Positions 1-12,274 of a stretch of 64,000 nt of DNA are shown piece after piece (the stretch's first letter is position 1; each line of letters opens with the position of its first letter). The stretch is from Theocolax elegans. Lineage: Eukaryota; Arthropoda; Insecta; Hymenoptera; Cerocephalidae. The position numbers were made by a program, and so were the translations under genes. The stretch spans positions 68,248,475-68,312,474 of the forward strand of contig CM047426.1 of assembly GCA_026168455.1 (NCBI GenBank), in the 5' to 3' direction. The notes under the pieces were generated by a model that was not told where the DNA came from, did not search any database, and worked only from the letters and a program-made list of their open reading frames with translations.

Positions 1-2045
1 TAGTTATTTTGTTATATTTAACTGAAAATGAATATTCTTCCATTAGATTCACATTTATACATATAATGCGATAATAAATAGTAATATATAAATAATTATT
101 ATCTAATATAAAAATTAATGAAAATAAAATAAATTTTTATCTAAATTTTACTATTTATAGTTATTTTATAATTAAATAATTTCATTATATTGAATAAAAA
201 AATGTGTCCACCTACCGCGATTGGAATAACTTAGTTGTTCAGGTTGCAACGCCTATACGCTAATTATTACCAATCATGCTTCTATTTTAGCTATATTGAT
301 ATATGTAAAGTTTTTAAATTTTGAATAATGTCATTATAATAATAAACTTATTTTTTAAAATAATTGATTATTTATTTTATTTTTTATGTTAGAATTAGTA
401 AATGATCATTTGTTATATAATTTAGTTTGTGATTTAAAATAGTCTGCTTAGCGTACCCAGCCAATCAAACGTCACTTAATATAGCAAGCTTTTAGAATAT
501 TTATTATTTGGAATGTTGTATAAAATACTATATTTACTAATAATCACATACAAAAAGCTAACGGAATATTTAATTTTAATAAATAAAAAATTATTTATTT
601 AGATGAAATGTAATATTACATAAACCTGTAAAACCGTTTACACATATTACACTGATTGCACACCATTAATTGCGAGCTAGTAATACACATACAAAAAATA
701 ATAAAAATTCCTATCCTTTATAACTATTTTTCTGAGGTTTCACAACTAGTAATAATGATACAACTCTGGTTCATTACTTCATAATCAGAAGTAGTGTAGG
801 TAAAAATCCAATAACAATTATGACCATCATTCGTTGTCTAATGCCTGTAATAATATGAATATAATAAATTTGCTTCTTTTGAATTCTAATATCCAAGAGA
901 ATGCGCGCTTTATGTTTACATAAGTATAATGAATGATCAGCAGCGCCACCATACCATTTCCGCGCATGACGGAAGATCCCCTTTCCGCAGTTTCCCTATA
1001 TGCGATCCACACTTTTGCATTGCCTTCCAGCCCACACTTGAACATAATTTTCCAGGATCAAATTGAATACTCCAGAATATTTTCCGATTTTCACGATACA
1101 TAAAAATCTCGAAGAACTTCCGAATTTCCCGGATTTCCGGATCTCTACAATCCCTGATATATGTCATAAAAATATAATTCACATCGCACATTATTTATAT
1201 TTAGATGAATGACAAAATGTTTTCTAATTCCCAATGAAAGAAGTAATCAAATTTTGAATTTCAATCTCACGAAGATTAAGCAATCCTGATAAAGATCGAC
1301 CAAATAATATAAGGTAGCGATTATAATTGTTTAATATAAATTAAATTATTTTATTCAAAACTCACTACATAATTGGACAATTCATTATCGCGAGATACAG
1401 ATGACATATGAAGACGATAAGATGCGCAGTCCGCGGTGGCAGTTCACGGCTTATTGATAAATTTGCATTATTTTATATCAGTTGGCTATAAAAGTAAATG
1501 TTTAGTATAAATGAGGTATGAGATCTCTATAAATGAATAAAGATGATCCATGAAATTTAGATTTAGATGTGCAGTTACATTTGTATTACTATACTCATTT
1601 TTCAGTCATCTCTGTTTCCGATCACTATTTATTAAAATTTACTGCGATTATTTACGTAAACATTAACAAAGGCAGAGAATAATAATGTATTACTGATTTT
1701 TTAAGACTCTATTATTAATTATTAGATAATAAAGCATAAAAGTAAATGGTTTGAAATAAAATTAATTTTTAAGAGAAGAGATTTGTCCAACCAACAAATT
1801 ATGACACAAAAGGAACGCATAAAGAAAATTAAATAAAAAAAATGAGACGAAATTGTATTTATAATAAAAAGAGAAACTAAAAGTAAAATCGAACATTGGC
1901 GATGGAACAAAGAAGTGTATGCGCGAGCGCGTGCTATCTTTGTATGTTGGATTCGAGACAAACTGTAAAGACACCTCGCACGTATTTTGTCCCATGAATT
2001 GCGCAAATGTATGCGAGGAGAGATGGTAGGAGACGAGAGACGAGG
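1..2045. other. AT-rich intergenic DNA, no gene seen
   Basis: Strongly AT-rich with stops in all frames. A slightly richer patch near 930-1150 holds two overlapping short minus-strand frames, but they show no recognisable motif and overlap each other, so I do not call a gene. Confidence 0.6.
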
Positions 2046-2054
2046 GACAGTAGG

Positions 2055-2265
2055 CGAGACAGAGAGAGGGAGACAGAGAGAGAGAGAGAGAGGCTAAGCA
2101 AGTGGTGGCACACCTTAGGCTCATTTTGTCACCGAGACCTCATTTGAGCTCGGTGCACAGAAAAGATTGTATTTCGTGTCGTTGGCGTTAGCACTACTGT
2201 CGAATCGGCTGGCACTGACACTCCTCTCTCTCTCTCTCTGTCTCTGTCTCACTCTGTCTCACTCA
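2055..2265. repeat. Paired GA tract and CT tract
   Basis: A purine tract of GAGA and GACA units at 2055-2093 is followed about 130 bases later by a CT/CTGT tract at 2221-2265. The two are complementary and could pair as a long hairpin. The spacer is less AT-rich than its surroundings. GA repeats often bind GAGA-type factors near insect promoters, but no coding exon is seen next to it. Confidence 0.7.
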
Positions 2266-2269
2266 GGTG

Positions 2270-4100
2270 ACGTTATGTTACCGTTCATTTTTCCATGTCC
2301 ATTATGCTTGTATCTGCCACGCAAAACTACCTTGACGCCTAATCGGTCTTCGCGCTTGTTACTATACAACTTCTCGCGAGCAGGCGAGTTTCGAGCTAGT
2401 CTTCCACCGCCTAATATACATAATGTATAATAGCTTATTTCACATTTGTGTGCACGCACGCAACGGTCTATCGATGCTTTCCCTCTGTTCTTCGTCTTCC
2501 CGATGTGCGGTGCATGCTTCTACCTTGGCTCGCTTTGACTTTTCAATCGAGATGATTTAATAATCTCCTTACCTGTATCAATCAATGCTTTCGCATGCAA
2601 ACTAATGAATCGATCCAATGAACACGAATGTAACGCGCTCCCGACTCTGTCTTTATTACTTAGCTAGTTTGTATTAACCGAGTGATTAACCGAGATAAAC
2701 CGAGATTAATTTAACTTATTTACGGCTATTGTTAGCCTCTCCTGGCATTTATATTCGCTAATCGTTAAATCATCCTTTCAACTTGAACCACCTGCTCTAA
2801 ACGGTAGTTATGTATACGCACACATTTATTTTCTAGCCATTATACTTATGTGCTTATACATATCTTCATTACCGTTACATTATATAAATACGAATTTATA
2901 CGAATTGAGATGCAACTGTCAAATTATTTGTTTTACAACAGACGTTGCGGATATAAATTACTATCACGCTATTGTGTTTTATATCGAATCTCCCTGAACG
3001 TGAAATTGTACCCTTTAAATACTAAATTTACGCACCCAAAGTCAATAATGATTGATTGAAAAATTCAATTGGAATTGGTGCAGATGTCAGGTGCGAATCC
3101 CCATTAGGTAAAATGATAACTTTTATTTAAAATTCTATTTGATTTATAGTAGTTATATTTATACTATAATTTTATGTTTTATTGATCAATTATTATTTTT
3201 GTCAATTATTTGAAATCATTTAAACTGTTGTTTTTAGGAATAAGTATTAACCAGTCTATTTTTTTAAGATCATCTTTTTCATACTATTATAATTGTAACA
3301 CAAGTGAATAATTTAATTCCGTTTACTTGATGAATGAAAAACAAAGTAAAACTAAAAACATTTATGAGACGTTACCAAAAATTACCATAGTAATGTTGCA
3401 TTATATTAATGATCAATATGCACTACGTGAGAGACGGAAACGTTTGGAGTATTTGATATCTCTTTTTGTAATAGAGACGTGGTGGGGAAGTCAATGGCAG
3501 AGTGAGAAAGTGCATCGATGATAATCATGTATTTCTGTGTATATGAATAAACTATTTATTCTAATTCCCGTATTATGAAATATTTGCAATAACAGCAAGT
3601 GGCGCTAAGCGGGAAGTTGAGAAATTATCGTTAAATTCATTTTCATTTCTTACTTATTAGTAAAGTTATGAGTTATATTCAATGTATATAATTTTCAATA
3701 CATCTTAAATTAATGTTCACACTCAAATTAATTATTTATATACGTTTCAATGATAAATTATTAAATTGAAAAATCTATTAAAGACTGCCGGTTACTGTCG
3801 AACGATACTTAATTATTGATCATTAACAGTACTAAACCGTGATAATATACAGTAAAATTTTTCAATTTTATTTTTCTTCTTATTCAAGTATATACTCAAA
3901 ATTATTTATTTGAATCTATGTTGAAATACGTAACAAATAATTGTAAACGATAAATTTGTTTATTTATTAAATAAACGGTTTCATTTTTCAAGAGACACAC
4001 GTAAAACTAGATATTTAAAGAAAATAGGGTCGAGATCTCTTAGTTGATATAGTTCAACTTTAAAAATTAGTTATTTTAGGGAGATAGAGTGTAGATAATT
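2270..4100. other. Intergenic DNA, no gene seen
   Basis: Mixed composition to about 2700, then AT-rich. Only short frames without recognisable domains. The 64-codon frame near 3327-3521 has no motif I can name. Confidence 0.55.
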
Positions 4101-4102
4101 TC

Positions 4103-4260
4103 TTTTACATGGGGATATGCACACGAATGGTAACTACAGCCTGACCTGATGAGATCCTTGCAGTTGATTGTTTGTGACGTTCCGTATATAACCCGAGGGA
4201 GCAGAATTGGAGTATACACCAAACCAAACGGAATTCGCCGATATTTTTCTATCAATTACT
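4103..4260 (+). repeat. Dispersed repeat D, copy 1
   Basis: About 150 bases, from TTTACATGGGGATATGC to TTTCTATCAATTACT, match the reverse complement of 10111-10259 at high identity. Both copies hold a TATA-like GTATATAACC next to CCGAGGGAGCAGAATTGG. Both can be read in one frame across the shared part, but that frame is short and unrecognised. The boundaries stop abruptly at both ends, which suggests a dispersed element rather than a gene. Confidence 0.75.
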
Positions 4261-5076
4261 TAAGTCAAAATTCAGTGGGTATGAACTCGGCGCCGGTCAG
4301 CACCACTGTTTATACAGCTCGTGCCCGCGGCGCGACTTGAAATAATGCAACTCTTATTTCACAGTTAAATTTAAATTACATTCTATAAAATTACTAATTA
4401 ATTCGTATTCTAAATATTCATTTCGAAAAATACGCAAATATTGCAAGAAAAATTAATTATACCACAAAATCTTTGATCTTCTTTTTCATTTCTTAATGTT
4501 TCCTACAAAATCAACAAATACTTACTTTTTTTAAAGTGAAAAGAATATTTGCAACTGCATTGTATTCAAACTTATTTTTTTATCACGAATTGATGGCAGC
4601 TGTTATGAAGAATATGTTATAATTCCCACTGTATATGTCATTTTGATTGAATGATATAACTTACTATTGCTTTGAACAATTAAGTAGAATACCTTTTCTA
4701 CATTCTCCGATTTTTTTAATTACTTTTATTTTTCATATTAAGTCGATTAAAGATTACTTGCTTTGTCGTGATAGTTCGCCATTTGATATACAAAATGTAA
4801 TAAAAAGTCGAAAATTAACAAAAGTATGCACACGAAAAACTATTTATCGAGTCATTATATTGAGTAAAAGATAAAAATGAACAGATTTAGTTTTATTTGA
4901 TATGTATTTAATTTTACGATACTGTATTTAATTAATTAAAAGGAGAGAAAACACATTTATAATAATTATTAATATATCATTTGATTCTTTAGAACAAAAG
5001 TTTCTTACAAATTTAAGAGTTTTGTAAAAATTTCTCAAGTCAGCAATTTTTGCATTATAAACCTATGTCAATTTGT
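4261..5076. other. AT-rich intergenic DNA, no gene seen
   Basis: No frame with a recognisable protein and no repeat structure that I could see. Confidence 0.55.
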
Positions 5077-5077
5077 C

Positions 5078-5078
<1 letters not shown>

Positions 5079-5113
<35 letters not shown>
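5079..5113. repeat. (AT)n microsatellite
   Basis: About 17 perfect AT dinucleotides. Confidence 0.95.
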
Positions 5114-5114
<1 letters not shown>

Positions 5115-6142
5115 TAAATAACAGTAAATATTTGAAGAAACAATTTAAAATTTCAATGAAAAAAGATAATCTTGGCTTCAGTTTCAACCGGGTGCAGCCT
5201 TTTCCAAATAATATCAGTTTCGCCACCGAGGACCTTAGAAGTAATTTTTTATGTTCGAAAAATACACGATGACTCAATTATTATGTGCGTGAATTTTGAA
5301 AATGTACTTTCCATTTATGAAAAAAAGGAATAAATGTTTTAGTCAAACACGCAACAAACAGACTCTTTTTTCATTATTTATATAACATGAGTAAAAAAAA
5401 TAGATGAACTTATGGATATACAAACTATATTATGTTCGTAAATGTTTTCCTTAAACAGCTTCTGTAAATACCACGGTATTGAGTAAACAATATAATCAGG
5501 AGAACAGTCAATTAAATACAATGTACAAATAAATACATTTTTTGCTTGTTAAATAAAATGTCGATGTTTGTTAAATTATCATAGTGTGATCAATTGTTCG
5601 AATGCTCGATGAGCCTACAGTTGTCGATAGTATTGAAATAAATGGGAATAATTTACGAAAGGAGATCAAAGTACATCGGAATAGGGTGACAGGGTAGAAC
5701 AACTTGTACGCGTAGATGTACGTGAACGCATAGATGCGTGTGTGCGAGAGCGAGTATTAAGTGGCAGTGGGTATCGCTCGGGGTGAATGGGTGTAAAAGG
5801 GCTAATTGCTCGGGAAAAGCGAGAACAATGGAGAATCTCATATAGAACAGCTCTCGAAATAAAATGCGTTGTGCTCGAAACGAGCAAGTTGTCACTGTAA
5901 CTCGGCTGTACAGAGTTAATGGAAACAGGAAGCAGGCATATACACAGGAACGGCCGGCATTCGGTAACTTCGCAGCGGGGGGCAGGTTGGTAGAGGGGGC
6001 AGGGGGCAGCAACGGCAAATCCCAACTATTAACTCCCTGTTGTGACGTGCACTAAACACACGTGCGTGAAGCTGAGCCTCGACCGTAGCTATCACCTACG
6101 TGCACCTCCTCCTTCTTCTAATTGCTGATTGCAAGTTATTGA

Positions 6143-6146
<4 letters not shown>
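5114..6146. other. Intergenic DNA with a GC-richer patch
   Basis: AT-rich until about 5650, then noticeably richer in G and C with many CpG (about 5690-6090). Three overlapping frames of 63-121 codons exist on both strands there. None shows a recognisable domain and they contradict each other, so this is more likely unconstrained GC-rich or regulatory DNA than an exon. Confidence 0.45.
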
Positions 6147-6189
<43 letters not shown>

Positions 6190-6376
6190 GAAACAAACGA
6201 ACGAAACAAAACATTACTTTCCGCGAGAATGCTCACAAGCATTAGTCGAATGCTTGGCTCGTGCCGTTCTTATATTATTCAATACATTCGCGTAACGTCT
6301 ATTATACGTCTACCTCTCCTGCCCCTCTACCCCTCCGACCGTAACGCGCTTGTGAATTTATGGAAAGATAGATAGG

Positions 6377-6424
<48 letters not shown>

Positions 6425-6470
6425 TGGAGGGAGAACGCGCTAGAGAGAGGGTGGGAGAGAAAGAGAAAAT
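6147..6470. repeat. (CT)n tract facing a (GA)n tract
   Basis: A perfect CT run at 6147-6187 is followed, after about 180 bases, by a GATA/GA tract at 6366-6427 that continues as purine-rich DNA to about 6470. The tracts are complementary, as in the pairs at 2.1, 45.7 and 59.1 kb. Confidence 0.8.
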
Positions 6471-7435
6471 ACATAATAGCGATGTTTATAATACATCTGC
6501 AGACGTTGCACGACAGAACCTTCATAAGGTCAAAGTCGATTTAAACAAACTGCGGAGAATGGATTCTCGTCAACATCTCTCATAAGTAGTATGTGCATGT
6601 ATAGTTGTGCGGTTGTACTTTTGTATACTCTCTATAAAATATAATAGTACAGGTAGATCATCCTGGCAGTGCCTCTACTTATATGTTAAATACCAACTTT
6701 CATATAATTTTATTGCCTTCATCTCCTCCCAAAGTTCCCTCTTCCCGGGTAAACACGTGCTATCCGCTCGCGCTCAATGGAAAGGGGAAAGTCATTGCGT
6801 TCATTTTACGGACTAATGTAACAGCTATTGATTCCCTGCAGTCATAAGGAACCTCGGTTCAGTTAACTTGAGATGAATTACTCTATTACTCTCTAAATTC
6901 TAAAGAGTGATTTTTTCATTCTTCAATAGAGTGACTAGTGCAATCACTGGTATTAGATTCATTTTGTTAGCAAATAACTCGTAAAAAGTCAATTTTGTGA
7001 CTCACAAGGAAAGAGTGGATTAAAAGACTCGAAGTAAAAGAGTGAAAATTCTCTTTTTTCATTATGACACTTTAAAGAGTGAAATCTTCTAATAAATGAC
7101 TTATGCACACTTGCACCAAATATTAATATATGACTTTCAAAAATGGTTGTAACATTCTATCTAAAATTACTCTACAGTATAGTAAACTTTATGGAATCTT
7201 TCGAGGTGATACCTGATTCACAATTATAGGTTAGGTTGCTTATTATTGTACTTTTAAACAACTAATTAACGTATTTGACAAATCTGAAACGACAGAAGTG
7301 TGCTTACTTTACTTACATACCGACTGACTCATTAGTTTATTGGTATTAATAACGGAATAATGCAATAAATTTTAATAAAGTTCCAGCATTATTCGATCGG
7401 GATGTAACAAATAAGGACGATTCGAAGTATATAAA
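6471..7435. other. Intergenic DNA with dispersed AGAGTGA motifs
   Basis: Between about 6870 and 7090 the heptamer AGAGTGA or close variants recurs at irregular spacing, for example near 6904, 6929 and 7075, with its complement near 6875. No gene is seen. Confidence 0.5.
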
Positions 7436-7439
7436 AACG

Positions 7440-7515
7440 TGTCGATAGCGCAAGCGGTAAGGTTCACGACTTTGACGCGGAGGGTCCCAGGTCCGAATCC
7501 CGGCGTCCGGTGCAG
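7440..7515 (+). repeat. tRNA-like SINE head or tRNA pseudogene
   Basis: The sequence has a RNA polymerase III A-box-like TAGCGCAAGCGGTAAGG and a B-box-like GGTCCGAATCC, followed by CCGGCGTCCGG and a T run. The acceptor arms do not pair, so this is not a good functional tRNA. A decayed tRNA-derived SINE head is the best reading. The body typical of the other SINEs in this window is not seen. Confidence 0.5.
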
Positions 7516-7742
7516 ATTTTTTTCATTATTTAATGTATTCTATTTAATTCTAGAAAATATATATTTAATAAATTCAAATGTCTAAAATACTAAATAAAAT
7601 AGAAAAATGTGACTCGTCATGTCAATGCCAAATATGTGCAATAATTTACCAAATAGTAAGTAAATCTATATGTATTAAATTGTATTCAAATAGAAAAGTG
7701 TAGAATGTTGTAAATAAATGATTGATTTAATAAAGATATAAG

Positions 7743-7778
7743 TTGATGAGGATGGAAGATTTCCATCGAAACGTCGCC
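7743..7778 (+). ncRNA. Hammerhead-ribozyme-like core motif
   Basis: TTGATGAG, then GATGGAA, a GAT loop, TTCCATC (a perfect 7-bp stem) and GAAACGTCG. This is the order CUGANGA, stem II, GAAA found in hammerhead ribozymes, with one change (U for the first C). Penelope-like elements are known to carry minimal hammerheads in their terminal repeats. No coding part of such an element is seen beside it, and I could not assign stems I and III, so activity is unproven. Confidence 0.35.
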
Positions 7779-7881
7779 AATTAAATAATTACTTGGTTTG
7801 TTCACCAAAAATTGATATAAAAAATTTTCCCTTTGAATCAACTGCGTGGACGATAATAAATTGATTATTAATATTGAAAAA

Positions 7882-8545
7882 TTAGAATTTCTAATCTCAA
7901 GGTCAAAGTTACATAAACTATATGTCAATATTCAACTTGATAAAAGTGTAAGTGCGCCAGAATTGATTTTTTTATCCAAAAGTCTAAAAGAAAGCTTGAT
8001 ACAGTACCTTTCAACTGGTCTCTAGCATTTTTATGGCCTTCAATTCTGTAAAAAGTTATGATAATTTATAGAAACACGAAATTTTTTTAAAAATTTAAAT
8101 GGGAATTATTATGTTAATTTTTGTGAATTTTTTGATTTTCTTTAAATTATCATAACTTTTTACAGAATTGAAGGCCATAAAAATGCTACAGACCATTTGA
8201 AAGGTACTGTTTCAGGCTTTCTTTCAGACTTTTGGATAAAAAAATCAATTCTGGCGCACTTACACTTTTTTCTTGAGATTAGAAATTCTAACCCAGAAGA
8301 ATAAATTCTAGACATAATTAGCAACGTATGTTACATATAATGTTCTATAGTAAAAGTTGATAGATTTTGAGTTAAATTATAGCGGTGAACCCAGTTGGTG
8401 TTGAAAAAAACTTGGAAAAATTCACTTTTTGAGGTTAGAATAACTTTTGAGCAAATAGATTCCAGTACCTCAACATTTTTTTCTGTATTCTGAAAAACGT
8501 TTGCAATATGTGCCCAAAATTTGGTGCATTTCAAAATTTTGATCG
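7882..8545. mobile_element. Foldback repeat G, copy 1
   Basis: Arms at about 7882-8075 and 8145-8291 are near-perfect inverted copies; both contain CAGAATTGA next to TATCCAAAAGTCT or its complement. The right arm lacks about 38 bases (the TCAATATTCAACTTG segment) that the left arm has. The unpaired part 8292-8545 also matches copy 2 at 44370-44815, so the element extends beyond the palindrome. No coding capacity. A non-autonomous element mobilised by unknown enzymes is likely. Confidence 0.75.
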
Positions 8546-10110
8546 GACCACTTCACGTGGAATGTCATATATATATATATATGCGGCCTTAATTAAACAC
8601 ATATATACGTATATATAGATATTACGCAACGTATATTTTTTTAATTGAGGCAAACCGACAAATTAAATTGAATCTTTATTCTTAACATACTTAGTTGTTT
8701 GTCCTAAATAATATTCAGTTTTCTTTTTACGGTATTCTACCCCGCTAGTTCCTTCGCTTTATTCTCACTTGACTGAGAATTCATAAAAAGAAAATTACTA
8801 ATATTACACACAATATTCTAGTAATTAAATGAGTATATTTTCATTTCAATTAATTTTCAGTTAAAAAAAATATATCATTTAAAAACTTTTTTGTCTTATC
8901 TCTTTTTAGACTGTGTAAATTTAGATATCTACACTTTTGTAAAATTTTAATTAAAATGTATAATTCTCACATTTTAAAAGCTTTAAAAAATGTAAGTTCT
9001 CGATTCACATATAGTATAACATCAATTTTTACATATTAGGGTTTAAAGAGTAAGACGTCTCAATACAGTGTGTTGTCACATTTGTGTTCAGATTAACGTA
9101 ACTCTATTTTATGGCTTGTTTGAATATATTTTTTAGTAATTGTTATACACATATCAGTTTTTAAGTACTTTTAAGAGCGAACGTTACATCTAAAATTATT
9201 TTGTAGTCCAGAGTTTATTAGTTTTAGATGAAACAAAATGTTTACATAAATAATACGCGAATAGCTTAGAATATATAATTATGCATAGTAATACTAGGTA
9301 TAATAATCGTTAACTCGAAATAAATTAATGACAATATAGTATTGTATATTATAGTTAAAATTCGAAATAAAATGAACTTTTGGAGGTATGTGTACTGTAA
9401 CTATATAAATATCTGCATATCAATGATCAGTAAGGTAGCTATTAAGTGAACCAGACTGTCACGGAAAGTGTTTGAATGTTCCGCACCGTAATTTTACGTA
9501 TATAACTGTTGAATATCAACCGATGCGTATTTAGGTATGCCAGGTGCACTATTATCAGGTCTAAATGTTCCGCCTAGTAGTTTTTCATTTCTAGCTGTCT
9601 AATAATAACCGAATCGGTGTCTAAGTGCACTGGGTCAGCAATAATAGAGTGGAACTAAAATATTCTTCATATCTGTATGTACGATCAACGGTAGCGGGTC
9701 AACAATTGATACTTCAAAATTGATGGAAATACGTTTCAAATCCATCAACACGAGTGTGAGTACACGCGCGTATAGGAAACACCCGGTAAGACGAATCACT
9801 TTGCGAGGACAGTGAAATAAAAAATGTAAGTAATGAATTATTATGACTCGTGTATATCTCTCGGTAGATCAATTGACCGTTTGTCCAATGGGATATACAG
9901 GTAGAACCGCATTAGTGCCACTCGAGAGTATAGTACCAACTATGTATATATATATGTATATATATATATCAAGTGGCGAGCTGGCATTACGAGGCAAGTA
10001 TAACAGTTAACGAACGTAATCTTGGGTGCTCTCCGGCGCCACCTTCGTACCCTCTGAATCTCGATATACAAAAGAACTTTCGTTGAAAAAGACCTCGGTG
10101 CGATGAGATG
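8546..10110. other. Intergenic DNA, no gene seen
   Basis: AT-rich, with short TA-repeat runs near 8568-8582 and 9942-9970. The part 9430-9930 is more balanced in composition and repeats the word ATGTTCCGC twice (near 9477 and 9567), but I see no exon. Confidence 0.5.
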
Positions 10111-10259
10111 AGTAATTGATAGAAAAATATGGACAAATTCCGTTTGGTTTGGTGTATACTCCAATTCTGCTCCCTCGGGTTATATACGCAACGTCACAAA
10201 CAATCAACTGCAAGGATCTCATCGAACAGCTACCACTCGTGTGTATATTCCCATGTAAA
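10111..10259 (-). repeat. Dispersed repeat D, copy 2
   Basis: Reverse complement of 4103-4260, with only scattered substitutions over about 150 bases. It lies in opposite orientation, about 6 kb away. The same TATA-like word and GGGAGCAGAATTGG block are kept. Confidence 0.75.
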
Positions 10260-10671
10260 AACAACTGTGTGTAGACTATATGTAAATTATATGTAAATCA
10301 TTTATAGCTTAACAGTGCTTATTGATTATTAACAATAAACCCGTGATAGGAATTGCACGGAAATGTTGGATAACGTGTAATACAGATGTTTTTACTTTCT
10401 TTTTTTTCATTCGAATTAATGCAAATAATATATTTATTTAAAAGCATTATACTAATATGTTAATGAAGATGATTTTAAATATTGGACTTGATTGTATTTC
10501 TATTATTAATTATTACTTGCTAATTAATTATTAATGATTACAGTACTTATCAAACGTAACATTATGGTAATATGATTTTAAATACAGGAAGTATATTGCG
10601 TATTACAATAACTTCAAAATCTAAAACATACCAAAGATGTAGAAAAAAAATAAATTTAAGAAACATTTAAC
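10260..10671. other. AT-rich intergenic DNA, no gene seen
   Basis: No open frame of note, no repeat recognised. Confidence 0.5.
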
Positions 10672-10674
10672 TAA

Positions 10675-11462
10675 CAAGGGGAGTATATGACCTCCGGAAA
10701 ACGGATCTTACCCTAACATTGGTATACCTTTTGTAATGTAGAAATATGAAGAAAGCCAAGTTATTACTTGCCAAAGTTCACTTTTACGAAAGTTATTCGA
10801 CATCTAACAATATTTTCAATGAAAATTACTTCCAAATAACTCCGAAATAAATAGAAATAGGCACTCGAACCGAAAACCAAAAAGAAATTTGAGTTCAAGT
10901 AGATATAATATAAAAAACGCTTTAATTGCTCAATTTGGAGCAGAGTTATGAAGAAAATAATAAATTGAAGAAATTTTAACCAAAATTTAATTTGAAAAAT
11001 AAATTTTTTGTTTTAGCCTAAAATTCTTCAATTGATTATTTTCTTCATAACTTTGTATTCATAAATTGAGGAATTTAAACTTCTTTTTTTCAAAACTATA
11101 TCAACTTGAACTCAACTTTCTGCTGGTTTTCGGTTCGAGTGCCTGTCTCTAATTGTTTCGGAGTTCCCTAGTGGAAATCTGACCATAAATGTAAAGTTTT
11201 TTAAGCTAAGAAATGACCAAGTGTCATAAAATACCGAATAAATGCCCAATAAATGGCAAAATTAGAGTTTTACTTAACTTTCAAATGTTGAATTTCTACT
11301 AGGGTTATAAGCGATTCAATTGGAAGTAATTTTCATTGAAAATATTGTTAGATGTCGAATAACTTTCGTAAAAGTGACCAATGGCAAGTAATAACTTGGC
11401 TTTCTTCATATTTTTATATTTTAGGATAAGATCCGTTTCCCGGAGGTCATGTACTCCCCTTG
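10675..11462. mobile_element. CAAGG foldback element F1
   Basis: A 788-bp near-complete palindrome. It starts CAAGGGGAGTATATGACCTC and ends with the reverse complement. The arms also share the words AAACGGATC, TGAAGAAAGCCAAG and ACGAAAGTTATTCGACATC. It is flanked by TAA on both sides (10672-10674 and 11463-11465), a 3-bp target duplication. No transposase is encoded, so it is a non-autonomous element. The TNA duplication is compatible with PIF/Harbinger-like or other DNA transposons with 3-bp duplications; assignment is inference. Confidence 0.85.
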
Positions 11463-11520
11463 TAAGCTGAATATTAGATACATACATAAAATCACAGTAA
11501 TTAATACATTTATTAATTAT

Positions 11521-11640
11521 AGTACGCGCCGTCGGCAGAGCGTTGGATTTGTAAATTGAATCCTGCGTTCGATATTCAGTCTTTGTCGACTGATACAAAC
11601 ACTACTGTACAGGCAATTTCCTTATATAAAAAAGTCGTGT
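11521..11640 (+). repeat. Degenerate tRNA-derived SINE
   Basis: The head GTCGGCAGAGCGTTGGATTTG followed by a B-box-like GCGTTCGATATTC is tRNA-like. About 25 bases further on, GACTGATACAAACACTACTG matches the body block GATTGATACAAGCACCACTG of the SINEs at 33.8 and 49.1 kb. The 3' tail is not recognisable. Confidence 0.5.
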
Positions 11641-11847
11641 CCGGATGAAAGGTTAGACTTGATTGGTGTTCGATTTGCGTACAAAAAATGCGACATTTTA
11701 ATTTGTAGAATAATCATGATATGAACAAAGATATTAATAAAAATTATTTTATGTATATAACTCATCCTATTGTTTATAATAGATTTCTTAATTTACAAAT
11801 GTTTAATATTTAGATATGTAAGCGAAAACTCTGAAATATAGTTTATG

Positions 11848-12271
11848 ATATGAAAATACAAAGAAAGCCAGAGCGACAGACCATTACAATAGTTTTTACG
11901 AAAGTTATACGTTATTAAAGTAAATATTTGAATGAACAAGAAGATTTACTTTGATCGCTTATATAACCACAGACGATTACAGATAGACAATCGAACCAAA
12001 GTAACCAAAATAGTGGATTAGAGTTTTTCTATTCTTATTTCTTATTTTTGTTTCTAAAATTCTATATACTTACACAAAACTTTTTTTAAACTTTGTTCAA
12101 GAGTTATAAGCGATCAAAGAACATCTTCTTTCTTACAAATATTTGATTATATGACACAAAACTTTCATAAAAAGGATTGTTGGGGTCTTGCTTTGTTCAT
12201 ATTTTCACATCACAAAATATATCCTAGAATTTGAGCATGATCCATGCTCCAAAGATGTGAGGTTCTCCTTG
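11848..12271. mobile_element. CAAGG foldback element F2, left end lost
   Basis: Inverted arms (about 11848-11965 and 12105-12271) share ATGAAAATA, AAAGAAAGCCAGAG and ACGAAAGTTATACG-type words with F3. The right end finishes GGTTCTCCTTG and is followed by TAA. The matching left terminus is missing or diverged beyond recognition, so no duplication can be confirmed. Confidence 0.65.
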
Positions 12272-12274
12272 TAA

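Noticed and set aside
5653..6025. Two overlapping minus-strand frames of about 120 codons
   Set aside because: They use different frames of the same GC-rich DNA, a third frame runs on the plus strand, and none shows a recognisable motif.
7440..7515. A functional tRNA gene
   Set aside because: A and B boxes are present but the acceptor arms do not pair and the anticodon arm is poor; a SINE head or pseudogene fits better.
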